Below, piece after piece: positions 32,676 through 42,748 of a stretch of 64,000 nt of DNA. A program made the translations under genes and the position numbers. Position 1 is the first letter of the stretch; the number at the start of each line of letters is the position of its first letter. This DNA is from Oscarella lobularis (taxonomy: Eukaryota; Porifera; Homoscleromorpha; Homosclerophorida; Oscarellidae). The stretch spans positions 186,001 through 250,000 of the forward strand of contig NC_089185.1 of the NCBI RefSeq assembly GCF_947507565.1, read 5' to 3'. Under the pieces are notes generated by a model that worked only from the letters and a program-made list of their open reading frames with translations, searched no databases and was not told where the DNA came from.

Positions 32676-34581
32676 ATGGCTGCCAAAGCTGCTGAGGAGA
32701 ACTGCGCCGACGTAGTGATTGGAGGCTACGACGAACCATTCTTCCATCCTCCTGACGACGACTACAAATGCCAGTTTTGTCTTTTAGTCGTGCGGGACCC
32801 CTTTTTGACTCGCTGCGGTCACGTGTACTGCGAAAAATGCTTGCCTCGCCTCGACAAGTAGGTCGAAACGTGTTTCCGTGCGCGTACGAGTGAATGCGTC
32901 GGTCAGGCAAGACGATCGAATGAAATGTCCAGAGGATGGAGAATTGCTGGGAAAGGAAGACGTAACTCAATTAGTTGAATAAATAGAATCTTTGGAAGTA
33001 CTTATTCCAGATCTTCCCCGACTTACGATTGAAAAGAAAAATTCTGAACTTCGATGTGAGGTGCAGAGTGCATTCTTCCGGTTGCGTGGATATTGTCAAA
33101 TTGCAAAATCTCGATGTAAAAAAGCAACGATTTTATTATAGAATTTATCACTTTTTTCTTTAGGATCACATGAAGACATGCGGCTTTGCCCTAGTCGAGT
33201 GTCCGAATGGATGCAATCAATCCCTGATGCGCTCGGAAGTCGTAAAACATCGCACTATCTCGTGTCCAAACAGACCTGCTCGATGCAAGTACTGTTACAA
33301 GCCTATGGAATTTCGATTCATTAAGGTGAGTCACTGGAGGGCGTCTTTGTTTTGCAATATTGCACCTCCAACTCCTATGTAGGCTCATGAAAAAACAGAA
33401 TGCGCTAATTTTCCTTTTTCCTGTCTTTATTGCAACCGATTAATGACCCGATCGACTGTACGTACGTTGACTAGCCATTAGACTACGAGTTTTTTAAAAG
33501 TAGCGTTTCAGATGGATCGTCACGGAAACGGCACTACTACCTGCTGTCAAGATGACATAGTAAACGTTATTATTAATAATCTCAAAATAATAATAATATC
33601 TTTCTATGTGTACTTTAGTCACACGTCCAGTCTCTAAACCTATTAGAATATGGCGAGGAAAACAGCGGCAGCGGCTCGCCGCTTCTAAACCTCCCCAGCG
33701 AAATCCTCATGCACATAGTATCATTTCTGGATGTAGACGCAATTCCATCAGTGATGCTTTCGTGCCGCAAACTCTACGAGCTGACGAACGACGAGACGAC
33801 TTGGAAGCGAATCTATCTGGGCACGTGGCCATGCCGAAAGGAAATCTGGCTCCATCCGACCGTCCAATACATCCTCAAGGCAAACACGTGGCGCGAGTCG
33901 ACAATCTATCGATGCGGCTTCTATCGACGACTTCGTCTCATGATCAACTATCGACGTTTTCAGGAGGAAATCGATCGCGGTAAATATTCGTGCTACGCGC
34001 GCGCTTTGACCGTGGAGTCGTTGATGGCGTGTCTTCTCGCCGTCGGCATCTTCGGCGTGCCGGGCGTCGACGAGCAACGACGCTGGCGCGAACATCAACG
34101 CGTCGCTCTCCACTACGTCATGCGAGACTTCAAGATGCATTCGCGCGTCGAAGACGTTCTACGCGTCGCCTTCGTCGACGACGAGTCGTACAGAGTCGAC
34201 GTCGACGGACCAGGTTTGCGAACTTTTCTCCAGTATACCGACTACGCGCGCGAGTTTCATTCCAGCGATTTGTTCGGGTGCGTTTGGAACGTGGGGATGC
34301 TTCAGATGCACGGGCTCACGACGCCCGGTCAGCGCGACGCGACCGTCATGAACGAACGATCGAAGCGGAGTCTCTACAGTATACTCGATTGCACGGCGAA
34401 GAGGCCGAGCACTTTTCTTTGCGGCGGTCTTCTCTATACATTCTCTAATACCGAAGACGGTAAGAAGGGTCCTTTTATTATCGATCCCAAAGATCCGACG
34501 GCGCGTCGATATCAGAACGAAATTGACTACACGAAGTACGGTGATTGGATTATTAATCATTACAGAAATATGCCCGTTTAA
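32676..34581 (+). CDS. RING / TRAF-type zinc finger / F-box protein
   Basis: RING near residues 30-70 (CQFCLLVVRDPFLTRCGHVY, CEKCLP, CPEDGE), then after two small introns TRAF-type zinc fingers (CRVHSSGCVDIVKL, HMKTCGFALVECPNGC, CPNRPARCKYC, CANFPFSCLYC). The next intron (GTAAAC to TTTAG, phase 0) joins in frame to an F-box (LLNLPSEILMHIVSFLDVDA, TTWKRIYLGTWP) and a roughly 220-residue C-terminal region I do not recognise. RING binds E2 enzymes and F-box binds SKP1, so the protein could bridge two ubiquitin-ligase types. Vertebrate FBXO30/40 have TRAF-type fingers plus F-box but no such RING. The fusion rests on splice-consistent reading frame through the junction; two adjacent genes is the alternative. 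Confidence 0.75.
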
Positions 34582-34601
34582 TTAATTAATTAATTAATTA
34601 A
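34580..34601. repeat. (TTAA)n / (AATT)n run
   Basis: Palindromic AATTAATTAATT tract directly after the F-box gene stop. Similar tracts recur inside introns at about 7715-7735, 12230-12246, 30620-30638 and 40242-40268. Confidence 0.7.
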
Positions 34602-34657
34602 ACTTTCTACAATCACTTTCCCCACCCTTGAGTTCGAATCTGGTCTTCTTTTATTCT

Positions 34658-34918
34658 TTAGTGATAGCGGCTGCTGCTGCTGCTGCTATGGCTTGATGAT
34701 CTGTCATTTCTGTCTCTGCTTTCTCTTTCGTCGTGGTAATGGGGTCGCTTGCTGCTCCGTTCTTCGTCTCTTCTTCGGTAGTGTGGACGTTTCTGCGCAG
34801 CAAAAGGCGGCCATGGTTTCACATTCGGCACTGGAACGGGATCCTTAGAGAGAAATCTTGCGTAGCCGCTATCCTGGAGCGTGTAGCGATCAGGAAAGCA
34901 GTCCGAATAACGAGACAT
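34658..34918 (-). CDS. Small RS-rich protein, uncertain
   Basis: An ATG-initiated 86-codon frame: MSRYSDCFPDRYTLQDSGY, then a proline-rich segment (PVPNVKPWPPFAAQKRPHY) and a basic/serine tail (RRRDEERSSKRPHYHDERES, then a serine run ending SRYH). The composition resembles RS-type nuclear proteins, but I do not recognise it. It could be the last exon of a longer gene whose upstream exons lie in 34919-35200, where a further open minus-strand frame exists. The serine run is encoded by a GCT/GCA-type trinucleotide repeat. Confidence 0.4.
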   Translation of the reverse strand: MSRYSDCFPDRYTLQDSGYARFLSKDPVPVPNVKPWPPFAAQKRPHYRRRDEERSSKRPHYHDERESRDRNDRSSSHSSSSSSRYH

Positions 34919-35211
34919 CGGAAAGCAGACGGGAATTTGGCTGCACAGACGTCCCGGAAGCTACTGTTTGTGTACGACGGCTTTGTTCGGCTTTCGAACA
35001 AGAACCAGACGCTTCGAGAGTGGTATAGAGAGCCTACTAGAGCTCGCAAAGCTGCTGTGTGCTCGTACTCCTTAAGGCGGCGGCTCTTTCGAAGCGATTT
35101 TTTTTATTTTCGACAAACCAACACCACGGAAAATGTAAAATCTGTAAACGTGCGTGTGATTTACATATTTCGTTTGAGTGAAAGAAGGGGAGAATCCGAT
35201 TCTCCTTCATG

Positions 35212-37167
35212 TTAGTACGGGTAACCGTACTTTTTTAGAGCCGACTCGACTTTGGCTCGAAGAGACTCGACGGCCTTTTCCAATTCACTAATATCGCACG
35301 GCTGCAAAAAAAGTACGATTAAATAATTAATAAGTTTGAAATATGTAGTAGTGTAGTAGTATACCGGTCCCGGGGGTCCGATCGGTCCAATGGGTCCTAC
35401 GGGTCCCTTGATGCTTTTTCCCGATTCTCCTGGGTATCCCTTAGGACCCGGCTTTCCAACGGGTCCTCTTTGACCGGGCATGCCATTTTGACCTGGTCTA
35501 CCAGTGTCGCCTTTGTCTCCTTGAGCTCCCTAGAGTTGAGTTGGTAAATAAGGGTCAATATAGAACTCTAAGCAGTGATATGTACTCGTGGTCCTTGAAT
35601 TCCAATCAGGCCAACGTGGCCCTGGGGTCCTTTGGGTCCAGCTGGTCCTCTGGCTCCTTTTTCTCCCTTGGGACCCTGATCGCCCTTTTCGCCGTCCTTT
35701 CCGTCAGCTCCTGGCATTCCGGTGTCGCCCTATATTATTTTATCACTTAGTTAGATAGTCACTCGTTACAGTATGGGGATTTTTATCACTTTTTCGCCAG
35801 TTTCTCCGTCTATTCCGTCATTGCCGGCTTTGCCCGGTTTGCCCTGATTTCCCTGATTGCCCTTTTCGCCTCTCTTGCCTTTCTCGCCTTGAGGTCCCAC
35901 TTTTCCTTGCGGTCCCTTTTCTCCTTTCGGCCCCTGTAACATTCTGCTTCAAACCCTTTGCCAGACTAATTCATAGGAAGTTGCTAACCGGATCGCCAAC
36001 GGGACCCTTCATGCCTTGTTCTCCCGGTTCGCCATCATCTCCCGGCACTCCCGCTTCGCCGTCTTTGCCATCGGCACCCGGTTCTCCCTTCGGTCCTCGA
36101 GGTCCCTCTGGTCCCTGCGGTCCTTGGCTGCCCATTTTTCCTTGATTGCCCTTAGAGAAATGCTCGTATTTCAACGCCTAACTAAACAATTAAAACGACT
36201 TTACCTTGTCGCCTTTGGGTCCTTGATGTCCTTTTTCTCCGTCGTTTCCGTTCGTTCCATCTTCTCCCGACTCTCCTCGTCGTCCCATGGCGCCCTTTTC
36301 CCCATCTTTTCCCTAGACGAAAACGATTTTATCGGCGATATAGGTTAAGTTAAAAAGCACTCACATTCGCGCCAGGCTCTCCCTGCATTCCCTGCGGGCC
36401 TTTGGGTCCTACCGGTCCCTGTTCTCCTTTCTCGCCGTCACTTCCAGCGGGTCCCGTGTGTCCCTAAACACATATATATTCAGATAAAGAAACATAGTCA
36501 CGAATTTTGATTTACTTTTGCTCCTGGGGGTCCTGTGGGACCTCGTGGGCCTTCATCTCCCTTTTGACCGGGATGTCCGTCAGCTCCATCTTTTCCAGCA
36601 GGGCCTGTCTCGCCTTTGTCTCCCCTCGGTCCCTGATCACCCTTCTCGCCAGGATGTCCCTGGGCACCCTAATAATCGGAAATTGTGATAAAACTTGAAA
36701 TCTGGTCGTCTCTTTCACCTACCCTCGCTCCATCAGCACCAGGTGCTCCGTCTTTACCATCAGCACCCTGTACAATTTATTAACATTAATTTTTCTACCC
36801 AATGAATGTTGCTCGACTCAAAGCGTACCGGAGGCCCCGGTGGACCCTGTTTTCCCGGGGGACCTTTGGGACCCTAAAAGAAATAGAAATGTCTCGTTGA
36901 GCAATAGGCAAAATTTTCGCTCGCTCGCTCGCTCCACTCTACCTTTTGTCCAGTATATCCTCGCAAGCCTTCGGGACCCTGTATACCGGGGTCGCCTTTC
37001 TCGCCCTTTTGTCCGATTGGTACGTTGCCATAATACTGCCCCTGGTACTGCTGATTGTAGTCGGGCGGCGGGGCGACAGTATCATCATCGGGATAACTGC
37101 GCTTTTGGATAGTCGTTGCAACGGCAATGGCCACAAAGCATCCCAGCAATAAGACTTTGGTAAGCAT
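35212..37167 (-). CDS. Short collagen A (secreted)
   Basis: Signal peptide ([16 protein letters not shown]), a 30-odd-residue Tyr/Gln-rich N-terminal piece ([16 protein letters not shown]), then an almost continuous Gly-X-Y helix split over about ten exons, most ending cleanly at triplet borders ([29 protein letters not shown]). One visible interruption is GKSIKGP. The non-collagenous C-terminus is tiny: [17 protein letters not shown], an amphipathic helix with one Cys, ending KYGYPY. There is no fibrillar NC1/COLFI domain and no type IV C4 domain. Secreted extracellular-matrix protein; trimerisation probably relies on the short helix. It faces its relative, collagen B. Confidence 0.85.
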
Positions 37168-37686
37168 GATTGAGAGCGGGGAGATCAGCTCGAATGATAC
37201 GCTTGCCTCGGCTCGCTCGTCTTATATAGACGATTTGGTGTGTGGTGGCCAACTCACCATCGCGATTCGGTCTGCGTAGATAGTTATGCGAATCGGTGGA
37301 ATCCCTTCGCAGAAACGTCTCCTAGTGCAGACACCTCTCCACGGGAGATCTTGTCTCCGATCGACGTCCGCTCGCTATCGAAGCTCGTTAAATACGCGTA
37401 TCTTGGTGAAGTTGTTACCGTATTTAGCTCTGGCTTCATTCGCGTCGTCACCCTTCCGGTCCGTTGCCGTCCCATTTGTCTGGTCCCTTTGAATAACTGT
37501 TGAACTTAGGCCAAATGAATCGCCGTCGCAGGGAGACGTGAGTCTGGCGCGACGCCGACAAAGCGATCGACGCGCACGTCCGCTCAACGTCGGCGCGGGC
37601 TTATAAGAGAGTCTCGCACTTGACGAAAGCGTTCATTCTTTCATTCTCGTCGTCCTTACACGTGCGCACTACTGAACGCGAGAAGC
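37168..37686. promoter_or_regulatory. Shared upstream region of two collagens
   Basis: 519 bp between divergent collagen start codons, the longest head-to-head spacer in the window. TATA-like motifs sit at both sides: CTTATATAGAC near 37220-37230 (for collagen A, reverse strand) and GGCTTATAAGAGAG near 37600-37613 (for collagen B). This suggests two separate core promoters with shared control sequence between them. Confidence 0.6.
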
Positions 37687-39727
37687 ATGAAGATGATCGG
37701 TCTCTTGGCCTTCCTCGCCGTCGCTGCAACACTGGTCGCAGGTCAGAGTCCTTTCGAAACTGACGGATACTTTGATCCGTACAAGGTGAGTGAGCGCTAG
37801 CCTCCTACTTCTGCATACATAAATTTTATTTACTGACTAGACGTGGGGTGCAAGGGGTGATAGAGGGCCACCCGGTCCTCCTGGTCCCAGAGGTCTAAAA
37901 GGCTCACAGGGCAAACAGGGATGGCACGGTTATCCCGGTCCCAAAGGAGAGCCCGTGAGTTAAATCAAGACTTTTAAAACAGATATGAGAAGAATTCGTT
38001 CAGGGAGAAGATGGCGAAGACGGTGACGATGGTTCTGATGGAAAGCCTGGCCCAAAAGGATACCCAGGCGCTCAAGGAGTTCCAGGACACAAAGTCATAA
38101 ACAACGAAATAAATGCTTCTTTGTTCTGTAGTGATATTTAGGGACCAAAAGGCTACCCTGGTCACCCAGGCCCGGACGGATCAAAAGGAGCGCGTGGTCC
38201 TAAAGGTGCTCAAGGCCACGTTGGACCTCAGGGTTACCAGGGTCCAAAGGTATGAGTCGGCTGTTTGTTCTAATTTTTTTTATTTATTTCTGTTGTTTTA
38301 GGGCATGACTGGTATGCGCGGCAAAGACGGTGACGATGGTGAAGTCGGTCATGTTGGTCCACAGGGACCTAAGGGACATCCAGGAGCTCCTGGAGACGAC
38401 GTGAGTTCTTTACAAAATTCTGGTTTGATGAAGTGAAAACTTTAATGCGTTGCAGGGCATGCCTGGTATGGATGGAGAACAAGGACACCAAGGTCCTACT
38501 GGATACCCCGGAAAAGACGTAATATTTATCGTTTTTCTATGTGTACGTTTTCTCATTCTTCTCTTGAAAAGGGCAAAGACGGAAAGAAAGGGGAAGTTGG
38601 ACACAAAGGAGAAAAGGTAAAAAAATCTATCGTTAGCCAAGCAAAATTCTATCTTCAAGTTGCCGCTTTACAGGGTCACATTGGAATGAAAGGAGAAAGA
38701 GGACCGCAGGGGCCGCAGGGTCCCGTCGGTCCCGCAGGATATTCAGGCCATCCCGGAAGCAACGGAAATCCGGTATTGGAATGAGAACTCAGTCGTTGCC
38801 ACCCAATACTATTACTGATTGAATCATTTCAGGGTGCTGACGGTTCAGACGGTGCTGATGGTCTCAAAGGCCCAGATGGGGAGAAGGGACACCAAGGCGA
38901 TCAAGGAGCGCCGGGAGAAATGGGTCATCCAGGCTCGCAGGGTCCGCAAGGACCCCAGGGGCAGAAGGGCTATCGAGGCGCCAGAGGACCCGTGGGTCCT
39001 GATGGAATGCCAGGATCGAACGGACACAAGGGAGCAAAGGTAAGGACATCATTTAAACTTAGATTTGTTTTCAAGTTTCTTTTTTTACAGGGTGATCACG
39101 GTCATAAAGGGGCTGACGGGGCTGATGGCGCTGACGGAGAGACCGGTCACGCCGGTGAGCCGGGTGATGTTGGTCATGTTGGGCCAGTTGGATGGAAAGG
39201 ACCTAAGGGGCCTGTCGGAGAGCCCGGACCAAAGGTGGGGTATTTTGCACCTAATGACTAGAAAGCTATGTTTTATTTTATTAGGGTCCGAAGGGTATTC
39301 GCGGACTTCTTGGTCATGCGGGACCTGACGGGGCCATGGGTGAACAGGTGAGAGGAAATTCTGCATCCGTCCAATTCATGAATTTTGAAAACTTTTGCTG
39401 CATAGGGACCTAAAGGATTTCGGGGACCGCGGGGAGAGCAGGGCTATCCCGGCAAGGTAAATGAAAAATTATCTTTTCGATGAATCGCTAGCTGATTTGT
39501 GTGAACTAGGACACCATTGGACCAGACGGATATGCTGGCCCTCCGGGACCTCCCGGCCCTTCTGTACGTACTACGTAGTCGTTCAGTTGAATTGAATTAT
39601 CAGCACTTTTTGTTTGCAGATTGAACCCAAGACTCTCATCTTCTGGAAAACAGTGGAAGAGACCAAGCGACTTCTGGCAATTTTGGAAGGAAAAATTAAA
39701 TCGGGAGTGGTTATCAAACCGTACTAA
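37687..39727 (+). CDS. Short collagen B (secreted)
   Basis: Exon 1 (37687-37785) encodes the signal peptide ([15 protein letters not shown]) and a short linker ([11 protein letters not shown]). About a dozen short exons then encode Gly-X-Y repeats, typically starting with a glycine codon ([46 protein letters not shown]), rich in His and Asp. It ends GPPGPPGPS followed by a 35-residue non-collagenous tail ([20 protein letters not shown], then [15 protein letters not shown]). No known NC domain. Same design as collagen A: short helix, tiny helical C-terminus ending in a tyrosine motif (IKPY here, YPY there). Likely a co-expressed partner chain, by inference. Confidence 0.85.
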
Positions 39728-39814
39728 ATTGATTGTTGTTTCTTTGCTGTCCTTTTCTCACGAACGAATACATCCTCACGATTTATAAATACAGTCCGGG
39801 AACGTGCGTGCACC

Positions 39815-41921
39815 ATGTCCATAGCCGAACACTTGCGACGTCGACAATGCGGCCTAAATCCGTCGAAGCGAATCGAAACCACGTCGAAGAGTACGAGAGA
39901 CGAGCTAGGTGTAAGCAAGACCAACCGAAACGGTCGTCTTCTAGACAATTCGAGCTTCGTTCGCCGTCTCGATCGACTTCTGACGTTTTCCGGCCATCGC
40001 GGCTGCGTGAACACGATCTCGTGGAACGATAGAGGCAATCTCATTCTGTCGGGATCGGACGATCGTCAATTGAACATCTATCGAGCCATTTCCGGCAAGG
40101 CAAGAGAGCGCCCAAACGCAAATCCCTACGTCATAAACATAAAAAATCTTAGCTCCTGCGTAGCATAAAATCCGGACATAGAGCAAACATTTTCTCGGCC
40201 AAATTTCTTCCCAACACATCGGACTCAAAAGTAAATTTCAAAAAATTAATTAATCAATTAATTAATTAAAATTGATTTCGCGAGATCGTTTCGTGTGCGG
40301 GCGACGGATTGATTCAGCACACGAACGTTCACGACGAAACGTCGTGGGGCACGATGCCCTTCCTTTGTCATTCGGCGCCCGCCTATCAGGTGCTCACGAC
40401 TCCCAACGACGCCACGGAATTTTTGAGCTGTAGCGAAGACGGCACAGTCCGAAGATTCGACTTGCGCGTCAAGGAGCGCTGCACGTGTCAACATTGTCGC
40501 GAAGTAGGCTAGAGATTCTCCCCCACTTCCCTATAAATCTCCTTCACCGTTATTGAAGGATATTCTCCTCGATATGGAAAGACCCGTCATGGCCATGTCG
40601 TCCAATCCCGCGCTTCCTTGTCATTTGGCTCTCGGTCTCAACGACAGCAGCGTGCGCGTTTACGATCGACGCATGATCTCCTCCTTGTCGTCGTCGCCTC
40701 TAAGCGTTTTCAAACCGGAGTCGTTGCGAGACAAATCGCTTCGCGTTACGTCCGTACAATACAGCGATGACGGACGGGAAATCGTCGTGAGCTATTCGAC
40801 TGACAACGTCTATTTGTTTTCTCCGCTCGATAGAAACGTATCAACGCGCTTTTCTGCTAATGAAGCGCCGCCGTCGCCGTCACCGTTGCCGCCCTCTTCT
40901 TCTTCTTCTTCGTCTTTGCCGCCGTCGCTTAATAGACGGCTTCGTCTTCGCGGTGATTGGTCAGACACGGGTCCGGCGGCGAGACCGGTGAACGAAGGGG
41001 GCGACACTGAGCCTGCGGCAGCGGAATCGCGTTCAGATAGCCTGATGTCACGCGTGTCATTGGCGTTCACTCGATGGATAGACGAACGGGTCGCTGAACC
41101 GTCCGACTCTGAAAGAGAAGATGTTCGATTATTTTCGTCGTCATCGTCGTCGTCGTCGTCTTCTGACGTCACGAGGCCTGAAGAAACGGCGAGGGAGGAT
41201 ACCGATGATGTTCAGGCGGCCGTTGCTGCTACAATGGCTACTCGACTGCAGAGAGCTTTCCTTGAGCATCTCAAAAGGAAAAGACGTAGGAGCAAGTTGG
41301 ATGGTGAAAAGCAAAGCGGCGGCGCCGATTCGTCGGAGAAGATTGCGTCGCCACAAACGTGCATGTGCTACAAGGGACATCGCAACGCTCGAACAATGGT
41401 TTGTTTAAAATTTCAAACAGTCCGCGCGTTTTCATTGTCTCTCTCTCTGCAGATCAAAGAGGCCAACTTCTGGGGACGGGATCACATTATGAGTGGCAGC
41501 GATTGCGGACGAATATTCGTGTGGAATAAGTACAGCGGGGCAATCGTGAACGTTTTTGAGGCGGACAAACACGTCGTCAACTGCATTCAACCTCATCCCA
41601 TCTATCCTAGTAAGATTCTCGCGCGCAGATAGCATTGCGCTTACGTCTGACATATATAGTCTTGGCTTCGAGTGGCATTGATCACGATGTAAAAATGTGG
41701 GCTCCCCTTCTGCCCGAACCGAGACGATTAAATCATTTGTCCAAGGTAATAATCGATACTCTCCAAGTTCTGACGCGGACAATGGGCTCCTTTAGATTAT
41801 TTCACTGAATGAAAAGATGCTCAACGAAAGCCGAAACACGGTCACAATTCCGGCAGCGCTAATGCTGAGAATCATGGCAGCGGTAAGTCGTCGTCAACGG
41901 CAAGAGCAGTCAGATGATTAG
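39815..41921 (+). CDS. DCAF6: DDB1- and CUL4-associated factor 6-like (NRIP)
   Basis: WD40 substrate receptor of CUL4-DDB1 ubiquitin ligases. Match to DCAF6 is collinear: GCVNTISWNDRGNLILSGSD, GHRANIFSAKFLPNT, IVSCAGDGLIQHTN, FLSCSEDGTVRRFDLRVK, DSSVRVYDRRM, LRVTSVQYSDDGREIVVSYS, the hallmark RLRLRGDWSDTGPAARP, then after a disordered Ser/Asp insert YKGHRNARTMIKEANFWG, HIMSGSDCGRIFVWNK, HVVNCIQPHP and LASSGIDHDVKMWAPLL. Ends near IPAALMLRIMAA. The stop at 41919-41921 assumes read-through after GCG|GTAAGT; a spliced last exon is also possible. The acidic/serine insert between blades is shorter than in vertebrates. Confidence 0.9.
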
Positions 41922-42007
41922 ACAAAAAAATATCATTGGCCCCCGCCTTTTGTAGTATACAGTGTACATGCCAAAAAAGCGTTAGGGTTACGTAAGTCTA
42001 CTCGCAG

Positions 42008-42655
42008 TCATTTTTCCTCCTTCTCTTTCTTCTTCTTTTCCTCGTAATAGCTGCGCGTTTTTATAGGTGAATTAATAGGTGCATGAGGAATAATTAGCAT
42101 AGAACTAACTTGTATATGCGATAGAGCTGCATGACACCAGTGAGACCGAGCAGAAAGTTGACACTAAACAAATTCCAATTCTTTGGAATGATGACAGTCG
42201 AGTAGCGAGACCAGATAATCCCTGAGACATTTCTCCATCATTTTTCACCTAATATGCAGTACGAGGATGTCTACCCGTGGCTGCTAGTGCTCCCGATTGC
42301 CTGGGGCTCAATTTCTCCGGGGGACGAGTGTAGTCAGCAATGTTGGCAATAACTAAGGCCTAATAAACTCGATTATTCATTCTTTCCCAACACATCCACT
42401 GCACTCGAAGGAGGCGTGGTAAAATTCCTTCACTACTCGCAGGCGTTCGACTCGATTTTTACGTCTACACGCACCCATTTCCATGTTGGAGCCCAGAAGT
42501 GAATCGTCTTCGGCCCTGAAAAGGACAAAGTTTCGTTTTCTCGAGCGTCAAAACAGAAGGCGTGCCGCTCGACCTGCAGGATGATTCCAGATAGCTCTGA
42601 GGCCCGGCGGCAAAACGGTTTCGAATCTCGCCAAAGCGCGAGACGTCCAAGCCAT
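42008..42655 (-). CDS. MPC2: Mitochondrial pyruvate carrier 2
   Basis: Five exons (42574-42655, 42475-42515, 42275-42359, 42110-42221, 42008-42050) give 120 residues, close to the usual 127. MPC2 pairs with MPC1 in the inner mitochondrial membrane to import pyruvate. Conserved: [83 protein letters not shown]. The C-terminus is short and lysine-rich ([13 protein letters not shown]). Exon 2 is only 41 bp. Head to head with DOP1. Confidence 0.93.
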
Positions 42656-42748
42656 GGCCGACGCAGTCGCCAAAAGGATTTCCTGGTGTAGCTATAAAAG
42701 AGTACCTCTGCTACGGGGTCGTCAACGAAACGACTTCCCGTACGCGAA
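42656..42748. promoter_or_regulatory. Shared promoter region, MPC2 / DOP1
   Basis: 93 bp between divergent start codons. Contains CTATAAAAGAG at about 42693-42703, a TATA-like element oriented toward DOP1. Confidence 0.5.

Noticed and set aside
33990-34448. 152-codon Arg-rich plus-strand frame
   Set aside because: Shifted-frame shadow of the F-box protein; composition is that of a CG-rich off-frame reading.
34626-34645. tRNA T-loop-like GTTCGAATC
   Set aside because: Flanking bases do not form a T stem and no matching D arm or anticodon arm lies upstream.
40810-41172. Acidic 120-codon minus-strand frame
   Set aside because: Mirror of the serine/acidic insert of DCAF6 on the opposite strand; no start context or homology.
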